23,077 nt of DNA from CAZNGF01 sp964572855 (GCA_964572855.1 CAZNGF010000051.1:1-23077); one strand, 5' to 3'; shown: positions 13,369 to 20,746, counted from the first letter of the stretch. Program-made: numbers and translations. Notes: generated by a model from the sequence alone, not told the origin.

Positions 13369-14631
13369 ATGATCGACCACAACGCCGTCCTCGTGCTCGC
13401 GCCGCACAACGACGACGAGGTGCTGGGACCGGGCGGGGTCATCCAGCAGCACCGCCGCCGGGGCGAGCGCGTCGCCGTCGTGTTGCTGACCAACGGGGAC
13501 GGGCAGTACCGGCGCTTTTATCGCAGCCGGACGCACGCCGTGCGGCTGGGCTACCGGCGCCAGCGCGAGACGCGCGCCGCGCTGGCCGAGCTCGGCGTGG
13601 GCGAGGACGAGGTCAGCTTCCTGGGCTACCCCGACCGCGGCCTGGCCGCGCTCTGGAACCGCTGTTGGGACTTCGGCGAGCGCTACACCTCGCCCCGCAC
13701 GGGCGCGGACCGCTCGCCCTACGACAACAGCCCGACGCGCCAAGCCCCGTACTGCGGCAAGGCCGTGATTGAGGACCTGCAACGAATCCTGCAGGCGGGG
13801 CGCTTCCATACGATCTACCTGCCCCACCCCAACGATTTGCACCCCGACCACTGGGCCGCGCACGCGCTGACGACCTACGCGCTCGAGGCCATGGACCCGC
13901 CTCCCCAAGCGCGGCTTTGGACTTACGTCGTGCACCGCGGCCGCTGGCCGCTGCCGCGCGGCACGTATCCCAAAGCCGCCCTCGACCCGCCGCGCGCGCT
14001 GGCCGCGCTCGACACCCACTGGTGCTGCGTGCCGCTCGCGCCGGAGGAAACCGAGCGCAAGCTCCGCGCGCTCCAGCAGCACCGCACGCAAATGCGTTAC
14101 ATGCGCCGCTACCTGGCCAGCTTCGCCCGGCGCAACGACCTGTTCGGCGCGGTTCCGCCCTTGCGCCTGGGCAGCACCGTGAACTTCCGCGACTCGTCCG
14201 ACGCGCTGGCGCACGAGGACGACCACGCGCTGGCCTCCTACCTCGATCCGCGCCGGCGCAATCTTCTGCGCGACGTGCGGCGCTTCAACGACATCCGCGA
14301 AGTTCGCTTGCGCAAGGCGGGCGGCGCGTTTTCGATCGAGGTGGCGTGCTTCGACCGGCTGCGCGCGCGCCATGGGGTTTACGTCCACCTGAAACCGATC
14401 CCCGCCGGCGCGCACGAGTCCCTGCGGTTTGTGCGCGGGGGCCGGGCCCTGACCTGCAACGACCGGCCGGCCCCCGCGGGCTGTGAATCCACGGCGGACG
14501 GGGATACGTTTCGCCTTCGCTTTCCCCTCGACTGGCTTGAAGGCGCGCGCAAGTTCGTGGTCGGCGCCGAGCTCACCCGCGGCGGCGCAAGCTTTGCCAA
14601 GTGCGCTTACCGGCTGGTCGAACTGCGATAG
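13369..14631 (+). CDS. PIG-L/LmbE-type zinc-dependent deacetylase with C-terminal extension
   Basis: This 420-residue protein has an N-terminal PIG-L domain (about 5-250) with the metal motif AHNDDE in the form PHNDDE (His13, Asp15, Asp16) and a second motif LHPDH (His158, His161). PIG-L enzymes remove acetyl groups from N-acetylglucosamine-type sugars, as in bacillithiol, mycothiol, GPI or antibiotic synthesis. The usual PHPDDE has Asn in place of Pro here; the ligands are intact. Residues about 310-420 form an extra beta-rich domain (EVRLRKAGGAFSIEV to the end) of unknown role, and the total is nearly twice the usual 230. CCGGAGG lies 8 nt before the ATG. The GNAT gene follows after 7 bp, so an acetyl-group remover and an acetyl-transferase are co-transcribed. 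Substrate unknown; no signal peptide, so cytoplasmic. Confidence 0.88.
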   Translation: MIDHNAVLVLAPHNDDEVLGPGGVIQQHRRRGERVAVVLLTNGDGQYRRFYRSRTHAVRLGYRRQRETRAALAELGVGEDEVSFLGYPDRGLAALWNRCWDFGERYTSPRTGADRSPYDNSPTRQAPYCGKAVIEDLQRILQAGRFHTIYLPHPNDLHPDHWAAHALTTYALEAMDPPPQARLWTYVVHRGRWPLPRGTYPKAALDPPRALAALDTHWCCVPLAPEETERKLRALQQHRTQMRYMRRYLASFARRNDLFGAVPPLRLGSTVNFRDSSDALAHEDDHALASYLDPRRRNLLRDVRRFNDIREVRLRKAGGAFSIEVACFDRLRARHGVYVHLKPIPAGAHESLRFVRGGRALTCNDRPAPAGCESTADGDTFRLRFPLDWLEGARKFVVGAELTRGGASFAKCAYRLVELR

Positions 14632-14638
14632 GGGGCTC

Positions 14639-15289
14639 ATGACGCCACGCATCCGCCTGTTCCGTTCCGCCGACCGCACGACGGTACGGCGCCTGGCGCT
14701 TGAGACGGCCGACCGCGGCCGGCCCGCGCCTTCGGCCTTCTGGGATCGCAAGCTGCTGGCCGACCTGCTCACGCGCTACTACACCGACGTCGAGCCCGAG
14801 TCGCTCTGGGTGGCCGAGCGCGACGGCGCCGTGGTGGGCTACCTGACGGGCTGCCTGGACAGCCGGCGGCGTCAGCGCTGGATGCGTCGCTGGATCGTGC
14901 CCTGTGCCGTGGCCAAGGCCGTCCTGCGCGGCGCGCCGCTGTGCCCCGAAGCCTGGCGCTTGTTGCGCGCCGGCTGGCGCACCGCCCGCTTGAGAGAGAC
15001 GGGCCGCGCCGTCCCGCTGGCGCGTTACCCCGCCCACCTGCACCTGAACCTGAGCTCGGACCACCGACGCGGCGGCCTGGGGCGTGACCTGATTGCCCAT
15101 TTCCTGGACGAAGCGCGCGCCGCCGGCGTCCCCGGCGTCCACCTGCGCGCCCGCGCCGACAACGTGCCGGCCCAGCGCTTCTTCAGAATGCTCGGTTTCC
15201 GCGAGCGCAGCCGCTACCGCTGGTTCCTGCCCGAGGGGCATACCTACGTCGAACACACCACCTGCGTGCTGGTAAAGCCGCTCGATTAA
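14639..15289 (+). CDS. GNAT-family N-acetyltransferase
   Basis: This 216-residue protein carries the GNAT core in its C-terminal half: strand LHLNLSSDH, then the acetyl-CoA pyrophosphate loop RRGGLGRDL (Q/R-x-x-G-x-G/A form), a helix, strand GVHLRARADN and the N-x-P/A-A-x-R-F-F-x-x-L-G-F motif. Strand four is VAERDGAVVGYLTG. Between them lies an Arg/Trp-rich helical insert (about 80-125), longer than in minimal GNATs, which probably shapes the acceptor site. It starts 7 bp after the PIG-L gene with a G-rich site, and the ATG fits the RLFRSAD beta-alpha start. It could acetylate the same amino-sugar type that the upstream enzyme deacetylates, or a pathway partner. The family is clear; the substrate is not. 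The 184-bp repeat begins 20 bp past its stop. Confidence 0.88.
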   Translation: MTPRIRLFRSADRTTVRRLALETADRGRPAPSAFWDRKLLADLLTRYYTDVEPESLWVAERDGAVVGYLTGCLDSRRRQRWMRRWIVPCAVAKAVLRGAPLCPEAWRLLRAGWRTARLRETGRAVPLARYPAHLHLNLSSDHRRGGLGRDLIAHFLDEARAAGVPGVHLRARADNVPAQRFFRMLGFRERSRYRWFLPEGHTYVEHTTCVLVKPLD

Positions 15290-15309
15290 GAGGCCACCAT
15301 CCGGCTGTT

Positions 15310-15493
15310 ATACGGTTCCTATTTGATCGTGTCGTCCTACGGGCAGGGCGGGATGCGCGCCTTCACCCCGTAGGGGTCCCATTCATGGGACCCGTGGGGA
15401 CACGCCCGCTTCATTGGCGCGACCAAGACCGGGACGCGTGCCCGCGGGCGCGATGAATCGCGCCCCTACGACAGGATGAACGAGATTGGGTAT
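15310..15493. repeat. 184-bp MITE-like element, copy 1
   Basis: The ends are ATAC...GTAT with imperfect 26-bp inverted termini (17 of 26 positions by eye, ending TGTCGT). Two internal palindromes follow: GTAGGGGTCCCATTCATGGGACCC (15370-15393) in halves, and GGGCGCGATGAATCGCGCCC (15446-15465) in halves, then CTACGAC. Copy 2 at 18251-18434 has the same length and aligns without gaps at about 148 of 184 positions. It fills the space between convergent genes (GNAT, + and YbaK, -). No open frame or transposase is inside. It may serve as a two-way terminator as well as being mobile or formerly mobile. Confidence 0.8.
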
Positions 15494-15551
15494 TATGCTG
15501 CGCGATGGCAAGCAACCCCCACGCGCAAAAAGCACTGCGGGACTGAACGAT

Positions 15552-16046
15552 TCAGAGTTCGCTGAGTTCGACCACGGTCGGCCCCGCCACGCGGCGGTAG
15601 TCGGCCGAGTTCAGGGCGATGGAGGCGCGGCGGTCGCCGCAGTTGAAGACGATGCGTTCCTGCGCGAACAGCGCCGGGTCGACGAACAGCTCCAGCCGGA
15701 ACGGGTGTCCAAACGGCGGCACGCCGCCCGGCCTCACCCCGCCGGTCAGCGCCTCGACCTCGGCCTCGCGGGCGAAGCGCACGTCCTTGAAGCCCAGGTT
15801 CGCTCTCAACTTGGCCGTGTCGAGCTTGCGGTCGGCCGGCAGCACGAACATGACGAAGCGCTTGCCGGCACCCGTCTGCTTCACCCGCGCCAGAAGCGCC
15901 TTGGCCCCTTGCTTTAAGGTGTAACCCGGCCGCACGGCCGCCGCCTGCTCGCTGGTGCGCACGGGGGCGTGCTCGAAGAACTCGTACGAGACGCCGTGGG
16001 CTTCGAGCAGCGCTTTGATCTCGTTGACGACGGGGTGGTAGCTCAT
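15552..16046 (-). CDS. ybaK: YbaK/ProX-type aminoacyl-tRNA deacylase
   Basis: This 164-residue protein spans the full YbaK domain. It opens with a helix (VVNEIKALLEAHGVSYEF) and has EHAPVRTSEQAA, then the Lys-rich strand KQGAKALLARV bearing the conserved lysine of the family. It also carries the loop GGVRPGGVPPFGHP and the strand IVFNCGDRRASIAL near the end. These proteins hydrolyse mischarged tRNA (for example Cys- or Ala-tRNA-Pro) in the cytosol. The ATG at 16046 matches the usual start. An ORF extension to 16103 adds 19 atypical residues. No Shine-Dalgarno sequence is visible; TACGAT with TTGCGC 18 nt upstream on the minus strand is a possible promoter. It lies 53 bp downstream of the 31-residue peptide gene. 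Confidence 0.88.
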   Translation of the reverse strand: MSYHPVVNEIKALLEAHGVSYEFFEHAPVRTSEQAAAVRPGYTLKQGAKALLARVKQTGAGKRFVMFVLPADRKLDTAKLRANLGFKDVRFAREAEVEALTGGVRPGGVPPFGHPFRLELFVDPALFAQERIVFNCGDRRASIALNSADYRRVAGPTVVELSEL

Positions 16047-16099
16047 GGGCGCTTGGCGGCATCGTACGGGCCGTGCCCCCGGATGCGCAAGCGGCCCGC

Positions 16100-16195
16100 T
16101 CAATTGAACAGCATCCAGACCGCGAACAGATAACTCCCCAGCGTCCCCAGGGCGAGGGCGATCGAGGTCCAGAAATCGCGCCGTCGCTCGACCAT
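16100..16195 (-). CDS. 31-residue single-pass membrane peptide
   Basis: The product is 31 residues: a basic N-terminus (MVERRRDFW) then a hydrophobic helix (about 10-30) ending in MLFN. A complete AAAGGAGG site lies 5 nt before the ATG on the minus strand, much better than expected by chance. It is too short for normal ORF thresholds. Positive residues before the helix predict N-in, C-out insertion. It lies upstream of YbaK and divergent from the SDR gene. I do not recognise it; small membrane peptides often modulate larger membrane complexes. The start and frame are well supported; expression is inferred. Confidence 0.6.
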   Translation of the reverse strand: MVERRRDFWTSIALALGTLGSYLFAVWMLFN

Positions 16196-16294
16196 GCGTC
16201 CTCCTTTCGCTTCGACCCTAGGGCGCTCCGCGTCCAAAAACCGTGCCAAGCCCGTGGAAAATCGGTAAGCGGCTGCGCGCTGGGCGCGCGTTCC

Positions 16295-16300
16295 TATACT
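16295..16300 (+). promoter_or_regulatory. leaderless-type -10 box TATACT
   Basis: TATACT ends exactly 6 nt before the ATG at 16307, with no Shine-Dalgarno sequence. This is the third case of the TANNNT-N6-ATG arrangement in the window. No convincing -35 hexamer is seen in the GC-rich sequence upstream. Confidence 0.55.
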
Positions 16301-16306
16301 GGCCGC

Positions 16307-17209
16307 ATGATCTTTCTCACGGGCGGCACGGGCTTCGTGGGCGCGCGTTTGGCCCCCCGGCTTGCCGAGCGGGGCGCCTCCGTTCGCTGCCTTGTGCGCG
16401 ACCCGCAACGCGCGCGGGCGCTGGCCGAGCTGGGCTTCGAGCTCGTGACCGGCGACCTGCGCGCGCCCGAGCGCTTCCGCGGCGCGCTGGACGGCTGCAG
16501 GAGCGTGATCCATCTGGCCTCGGCGCTCGGGGCGGACGCGGCGCACATGGACGCGGTCAACCGGCGGGGCACCGAGGCGCTGGTCGGGATGGCGCAGCAA
16601 GCGGGCGCAAGCCGCTTCGTCTACGTCGGCAGCCACGGCGCCCGCCCCAACCCCCGCCTGCCCTACGCCTATTCCGAGTGGCGGGCGGAGCAGGCGGTCG
16701 CGGGCAGCGCGCTCGACTGGCTCGTGCTGCGCCCGACCGTGGTCGTGGGCCGCGGCGACCCGTTCACCGGCGGGCTCGTGCGCATGCTCCGGCGCTGGCC
16801 GGCGGTCGTGTTACCCGACGGCGGCCGGCTGCGGGTGCAGCCGATCTGGGTCGAGGACTTGGCCCACTGCCTGCTGGCTGGCCTTTCCAACGACGCCCCC
16901 CGACGCCAAACCGTCCCCGTGGCCGGGGGCGAGGTGCTGAGCCTGCGCGCGCTGGCGGACGCGCTCATGGACGTCCTTCAAATCCGCAAGCCGCTCGTCC
17001 CGCTCCCGCGCGGCGCGCTCAAGGCGTTGGCCCGCGCCGCGCGCCGCCTCGGGTGCTCGCCCCCGTGGGTCGGGGGCCATCTGCTCGGCCGCGACCACGT
17101 CCTGAGGCCCGACGAGTTCGAGGCCTTTCGGACCGCGTTCGGGGTCATGCCCGCTTCGGTTGCGCGCGCCCTGGCCGAGTGGTCCGTTGAAAAGGCACAA
17201 GGGTTCTGA
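16307..17209 (+). CDS. NDUFA9-like atypical short-chain dehydrogenase/reductase
   Basis: This 300-residue Rossmann protein begins at once with the nucleotide motif TGGTGFVG (5-12). It continues with the adenine-binding GDLRAPERF stretch and VIHLAS, as in extended and atypical SDRs. The catalytic YxxxK is not intact: the region reads YAYSEWRAEQAV, with Arg at the Lys position. This is common in the NDUFA9/a5 group that binds NAD(P) structurally. The C-terminal half (LRPTVVVGRGDPF, IWVEDLA) matches that group. Members act in complex I assembly, quinone or lipid metabolism, or have no known substrate. It starts at an ATG 6 nt after a -10 box. Its stop overlaps the extended -10 of the next promoter. 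Family assignment is good; activity is doubtful without the Lys. Confidence 0.85.
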   Translation: MIFLTGGTGFVGARLAPRLAERGASVRCLVRDPQRARALAELGFELVTGDLRAPERFRGALDGCRSVIHLASALGADAAHMDAVNRRGTEALVGMAQQAGASRFVYVGSHGARPNPRLPYAYSEWRAEQAVAGSALDWLVLRPTVVVGRGDPFTGGLVRMLRRWPAVVLPDGGRLRVQPIWVEDLAHCLLAGLSNDAPRRQTVPVAGGEVLSLRALADALMDVLQIRKPLVPLPRGALKALARAARRLGCSPPWVGGHLLGRDHVLRPDEFEAFRTAFGVMPASVARALAEWSVEKAQGF

Positions 17210-17215
17210 TAACTT
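17187..17215 (+). promoter_or_regulatory. extended -10 sigma-70 promoter for the S1/Nudix operon
   Basis: TTGAAA (17187-17192) and TAACTT (17210-17215) are 17 nt apart. TG at 17207-17208 gives an extended -10 (TGATAACTT). It overlaps the end and stop (17207-17209) of the SDR gene. GAAGGAG (17221-17227) lies 5 nt before the ATG at 17233. Confidence 0.65.
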
Positions 17216-17232
17216 GGGCGGAAGGAGCCCTT

Positions 17233-17712
17233 ATGGTCAACGAAATCGGCAACGTCGTGCGCGGCAAAGTGGTCCGCATCCGTGCCTACGGCGCGTTCGT
17301 CCAGTTGGAGGACGGCGAGACCGGCCTGGTCCACATCTCCGAGATCGCCGAGGAGTTCGTGCGCTCGGTCGCGGACTACCTGAGCGAGGGCGAGGACGTC
17401 ACGGTCAAGGTGCTGGGTCGCAACGAGGAGGAGAAGCTCAACCTCTCGATGAAGCAGGTCCAGACCGAGGACGTCGCAGCCATGCGCTACGAGCAGCGCA
17501 TGGCCGAGGTCCAGCGCGACCTGAGCGAGCGCGAGCAGCGCCTGACCCAGGCGCAGGTCGACATCCCGCAGGTGCACGAGCAGCCGGACCGCCCCTTCAT
17601 GGACTGGGCCAAGGAGGCGCGCGGCGTGCTCAAGCGCGTCGAGCGCAACCAGTACAAGCGCAAGCAAGGCCAGGGCTCGGATCGGTCGCGCCGCGCCAAT
17701 CCGTCCCGATGA
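17233..17712 (+). CDS. S1-domain RNA-binding protein
   Basis: This 159-residue protein has one S1/OB-fold domain (about 1-75): GNVVRGKVVRIRAYGAFVQL, then GLVHISEI, and DVTVKVLGRNEEEKLNLSMK, the standard five-strand barrel with conserved aromatic and basic RNA-contact positions. The C-terminal half (85-159) is highly charged, predicted helical and partly disordered, ending in a Lys/Arg/Gln-rich tail. It resembles YabR/general stress protein 13 and related single-S1 proteins that bind ribosomes or mRNA. It has its own promoter and a strong ribosome binding site. Its stop overlaps the Nudix start (ATGA), so the two are translationally coupled. RNA binding is well supported; the target is unknown. 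Confidence 0.9.
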   Translation: MVNEIGNVVRGKVVRIRAYGAFVQLEDGETGLVHISEIAEEFVRSVADYLSEGEDVTVKVLGRNEEEKLNLSMKQVQTEDVAAMRYEQRMAEVQRDLSEREQRLTQAQVDIPQVHEQPDRPFMDWAKEARGVLKRVERNQYKRKQGQGSDRSRRANPSR

Positions 17713-18251
17713 CCGACCCGCTCTTCGAGGAAACGCTGCGCGTCGATCCGCTCTTTGACGGGAAACTTTTGCGCGGGGAGCGCCTCACCGTGCGCCTACC
17801 GGACGGGCGCGAGGCGACGCGCGAGCTCGTGCGCCATCCGGGCGCGGTGGCCGTGCTCGCGCTGCTGGACGGCGGGGAGCGGGCGCTGTTCGTGCGCCAG
17901 TACCGGGCGGCGGTCGAGCGCGCGCTCTGGGAGGTCCCGGCCGGCACGCTCGAGCCCGACGAGTCCCGACTGGCCTGCGCCCAACGCGAGTTGGTCGAGG
18001 AGACCGGCTACGCGGCCGACGCCTGGAACGAGCTGGCGCGCTTCTACACCGCCCCCGGCTTCTGCGACGAGGACATGACGCTCTACCGCGCCGAGGGGCT
18101 AAGCCGCAGCGACGCCCACCCCCGGCCCGACGACGAGTTCCTGCAAGTCCGGGCCTTCACGCTGGCCGAGGTCGACGCGTTGGTGGCCGAGGGCGAGGTA
18201 CGTGACGCCAAGACGCAGCTCGCGCTGGCGCTCTGGCGTTTGGAAGCCTGA
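17709..18251 (+). CDS. Nudix hydrolase, ADP-ribose pyrophosphatase type
   Basis: This 180-residue protein carries a complete Nudix box: G-T-L-E-P-D-E-S-R-L-A-C-A-Q-R-E-L-x-E-E-T-G-Y, with the metal-binding REL-x-EE core. Before it, strands FVRQYRAAVERALWEVPAG match the ADP-ribose pyrophosphatase subfamily (the R-Q-Y/F-R and E-x-P-A-G pattern). Afterwards APGFCDEDMTLYRAEGL gives the usual substrate loop. Such enzymes cleave ADP-ribose and related sugars in the cytosol. The start is coupled to the S1 gene by a 4-nt ATGA overlap. Its final base, the A of TGA, is also the first base of the 184-bp repeat copy 2. Substrate assignment is by subfamily pattern. Confidence 0.9.
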   Translation: MTDPLFEETLRVDPLFDGKLLRGERLTVRLPDGREATRELVRHPGAVAVLALLDGGERALFVRQYRAAVERALWEVPAGTLEPDESRLACAQRELVEETGYAADAWNELARFYTAPGFCDEDMTLYRAEGLSRSDAHPRPDDEFLQVRAFTLAEVDALVAEGEVRDAKTQLALALWRLEA

Positions 18252-18434
18252 TACCGTTCCCTTTCGATTGTGTCGCCTTAAGGGCAGGACCCGATGCGCG
18301 CTTATCCCCCGTAGGGGTCCCATTCATGGGACCCGCCTGGGCGCGCCCGGTTCATCGGCAGGGAAAAGACCAGGACGTGTGCCCGCAGGCGCGATGAATC
18401 GCGCCTCTACGACGGAATGAACGCGGTTCGGTAT
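18251..18434. repeat. 184-bp MITE-like element, copy 2
   Basis: The ends ATACCG...CGGTAT are inverted, and the termini continue with imperfect pairing to GTCG. The internal palindromes are GTAGGGGTCCC/GGGACCC (18311-18334) and AGGCGCGAT/ATCGCGCCT (18387-18406). Relative to copy 1 the outer pair of the second palindrome is A-T instead of G-C, a compensatory change. The first base belongs to the Nudix stop codon. It occupies the space between convergent genes (Nudix, + and PorV-like, -). The rest of that 301-bp interval holds only the hairpin at 18464-18478. Confidence 0.8.
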
Positions 18435-18463
18435 GATTTGTTTAAGACTCGAAAACAGTGTAG

Positions 18464-18478
18464 GGCCTGGGGCAGGCC
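18464..18478. terminator. hairpin between convergent genes
   Basis: GGCCTG (18464-18469) and CAGGCC (18473-18478) enclose GGG, followed on the plus strand by AATTCGTTTGT. A weaker CCCGC/GCGGG hairpin lies at 18495-18507. They lie between the convergent Nudix and PorV-like genes. The T-rich tail fits termination of the plus-strand transcript best. Confidence 0.4.
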
Positions 18479-18552
18479 AATTCGTTTGTCTCGGCCCGCA
18501 CAGCGGGACCTACGGTTCTGCTCGTTTATGAATGGCGTTTCGGTCTCAACCC

Positions 18553-19581
18553 TTACGGGTCGCAGATGCCCACGTCGTCGAAGCCCGTGAACAGGCACAC
18601 CAGCGTCTGGTTGGCAAAGCGCGCCGTGAAAGCCAGCCGGTGCGAGGCGCTCAGCTCGGGGTGCGAGGTGAAGGCGTAGTTGACCTCGAAGGTGCTGAAC
18701 TTGGCTCCGAGCCCGAGCGTGAACATGGGACCGCCCCGCAGCGTGATCATGCCGGCCCGCAGGGCCAGGCCGCTGATCTCGGGCGTGTTCAGGTTCGAGA
18801 AGCGGAACTCGCCGCCCAGGTGGAACACCCCCGCGGTCTCGAACTCGGCGGCCAACAGCAGGTCGTCCAGCAACCCCACCGAGGCGCCCAGGCGCGCGCC
18901 GATGCGCCACGGCTCCCCGTGGCCGCTGCCGTAACCCACGCCCAGCGGCAGCAGGTTCTCGACCACCGCGCCCACGCGCAGGAAGTCGACCGTCCCGCCC
19001 ACGGGCAGCTCGAACAAGAACGCCGGCGAGAGCGAGACGCCGCCGCCGTCGCCGCCGGGCAGCGTGTCGGCGCGGTAGAACTGCGCGCGCAGGCCGAGGC
19101 TCACGTTGTCGAGCGCGGGCGTCTGCAGCGCGGTGAGCGACAGGTCGGAAAGCGAAGCGCCCGCCGACAGGTAGCCGGCCATGCTGGTGTACTTGAAGGG
19201 CGCGGTGACCTCGCCCAGCTCGTTGCGCCCCGTGATATCGGCCACGTTCAAAAACAGCGCGCCCGCGCCCAGGTTGCGCCCCGTCAGGGTCACGCCGCCG
19301 TAGGCCGCGCGCCCGAAGCGGCTCTCGACGTTGAACTCGAAGGCCATGGCGCGCAGCGTGCTCAAGCCCGCCGGGTTGGCAAACGCGGTCGATTCGTCGT
19401 CGGCCACGCCCACGTAGGCTCCGCCCATGCCCAGCGCGCGCACGCCCACCTCGACGTCGAGCAGCGTGAGCGCGTTCTGCGCCTGCGCCGGGAGCATGAG
19501 AGCCACGATCAAAGCCAGCCCGCACGCCAGTGCGCGCAAGCCGGTGTGGCGGGTCTTGTATGCCGGTCTCAATAAGTTCAT
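18553..19581 (-). CDS. PorV/PorQ-family outer-membrane protein (copy B)
   Basis: This 342-residue protein has a signal peptide (1-34, ending PAQA-Q) and then the family signature VGVRALGMGGAYVGVADDE, followed by FANPAGLSTL. The remainder alternates short amphipathic strands with turns (for example LSLGLRAQFYRAD, LLLAAEFETAGVFHLG, FEVNYAFTSHPEL) consistent with a beta barrel. In Bacteroidota, PorV shuttles type IX secretion cargo on the outer membrane; related proteins occur in other diderm phyla. The last ~15 residues contain two Cys (LVCLFTGFDDVGICDP), unlike copy A. The start has GGTGA 6 nt upstream on the minus strand. It follows the cohesin-PKD cargo gene by 11 nt, the same spacing as in the upstream pair. 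Role in cargo handling is inferred. Confidence 0.85.
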   Translation of the reverse strand: MNLLRPAYKTRHTGLRALACGLALIVALMLPAQAQNALTLLDVEVGVRALGMGGAYVGVADDESTAFANPAGLSTLRAMAFEFNVESRFGRAAYGGVTLTGRNLGAGALFLNVADITGRNELGEVTAPFKYTSMAGYLSAGASLSDLSLTALQTPALDNVSLGLRAQFYRADTLPGGDGGGVSLSPAFLFELPVGGTVDFLRVGAVVENLLPLGVGYGSGHGEPWRIGARLGASVGLLDDLLLAAEFETAGVFHLGGEFRFSNLNTPEISGLALRAGMITLRGGPMFTLGLGAKFSTFEVNYAFTSHPELSASHRLAFTARFANQTLVCLFTGFDDVGICDP

Positions 19582-19592
19582 GCCTCGCTCAC

Positions 19593-20651
19593 CTACCGTT
19601 GTATGGCTAGCACGTCGACCGGGGTGCGCCGCACGCCGGCGTCGGTCTGCACGACCATGAAGTAGAAGTACGGCCCGTTTGGCACCGGGGCGCCCGCGTC
19701 GTCGGTCAGGTTCCAGCGGACCTCGTTGAGGTTGACGTTCAAATCGACCGTGCGCACCAGCGCGCCGCGCACGTTGTAGATCCGCACGAAGGCCCGCTCG
19801 GTCTCCTGCGGCACGCGGTAGCGGAAGGTGCAGAGCGTGCCGCACGGGTTCGGGAACACGAAGATCTCGGGCTCGCCGTGCTCGGCGCCGACGCGGAGGC
19901 TCTTGCTGACCGTGCCGGTGGCGTCCAGGTTGTCGGTCACGGTGAGCGTCACGGTGTAGGTCCCGGGCTCGCGGTAGGCGTGCACGACCTCGGCGGTGGC
20001 CGAGTCGGACTGCACCTCGAGCCGCTCGCCGTCGCCGAAGTCCCAGTGCCACAGCACGATTTCCCCGTCGGGATCGGACGAGGCGTCGGTAAAGGTCACC
20101 TCCGCGTTCGGCCCCGGGCGCTCGGGGGAGAAGCTGAAGTCGGCCACCGGCGGCGCGTTTTCCCCGCCGATGGTGAAGCTGCCGTCCTCGACGGCGACCT
20201 CCATGTGCTCGTGGGCCCGGTTCTTGGCCAGCTCGAAGGTCGCATCCAGCGGGCTGCTCGCCCCGTTGCTGCCCACGGCCTGCGCCTCGAAGGTGAACAG
20301 CGTGACGTCCTCCAGCCCGCTCACCTCGTCGGCATCCAGCACCAGCGTCCCCACAAAGCGCAGGGCGCCCTCGGCGTTGAGGGCGTTGAACGCGGTGACC
20401 TGAAATGCCTCGTGAAAGGAGACGCCGACCACGTGGACCACGCTGGGGTCGTACGCGATGCGGCCCTGAATCGAAAAGATGGGATCCTGCACGTCCTGGG
20501 CCCGCACCGCGACGGAGACGGTTTCACCCGGCTCGGCCGTGGCGTCGTCGACGACCAGCGTGGCCGCCGGTTGCGCCCAGGCGTTGGCGGAAGCCAGCAT
20601 CAAGCATAGAAAGCAAAGGGCCCAAATCCATTTGCGCCGTTCATGACTCAT
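19593..20651 (-). CDS. secreted cohesin-PKD protein with type IX-like C-terminal tail (copy B)
   Basis: This 352-residue protein has a signal peptide (1-26, ANAWA-Q), a cohesin-like domain (about 29-162; VDDATAEPGETVSVAVRAQ, FSIQGRIAYDPSVVHV), a PKD domain (168-254; WHWDFGDGE and YTVTLTVTD) and a C-terminal sorting-type domain (259-352). The last has VFPNPCGTLCTFRYRV, VRIYNVRGALVRTVDL, WNLTDDAGAPVPNG and the end VLAIQR. This matches the FlgD/T9SS type A tail pattern (IYN-x-x-G, W-N/D-x-x-D-x-x-G, P-N-G-x-Y). GGGAGGA lies 5 nt before the ATG. No dockerin is visible in the window. Two nearby Cys (270, 274) could bond. It is probably a cell-surface protein sorted by the neighbouring PorV-like gene product; target and ligand unknown. 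Confidence 0.88.
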   Translation of the reverse strand: MSHERRKWIWALCFLCLMLASANAWAQPAATLVVDDATAEPGETVSVAVRAQDVQDPIFSIQGRIAYDPSVVHVVGVSFHEAFQVTAFNALNAEGALRFVGTLVLDADEVSGLEDVTLFTFEAQAVGSNGASSPLDATFELAKNRAHEHMEVAVEDGSFTIGGENAPPVADFSFSPERPGPNAEVTFTDASSDPDGEIVLWHWDFGDGERLEVQSDSATAEVVHAYREPGTYTVTLTVTDNLDATGTVSKSLRVGAEHGEPEIFVFPNPCGTLCTFRYRVPQETERAFVRIYNVRGALVRTVDLNVNLNEVRWNLTDDAGAPVPNGPYFYFMVVQTDAGVRRTPVDVLAIQR

Positions 20652-20746
20652 CAAAATCCTCCCACGAGCGCATCCCTGTGACCATCCTATCATACGTCGG
20701 TCGGGCCGGCGCGTCTGTATTGGACAAAACGGTCGGGAGCCCTCGG

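Noticed and set aside
15486..15917. A 143-residue plus-strand frame opposite YbaK
   Set aside because: It begins inside the 184-bp element and covers the YbaK coding region in antisense; no supporting ribosome binding site or domain.
15310..18434. The palindromic repeats as a CRISPR array
   Set aside because: The copies are single, kilobases apart and differ in length and flanks; there is no regular spacer structure and no cas gene.
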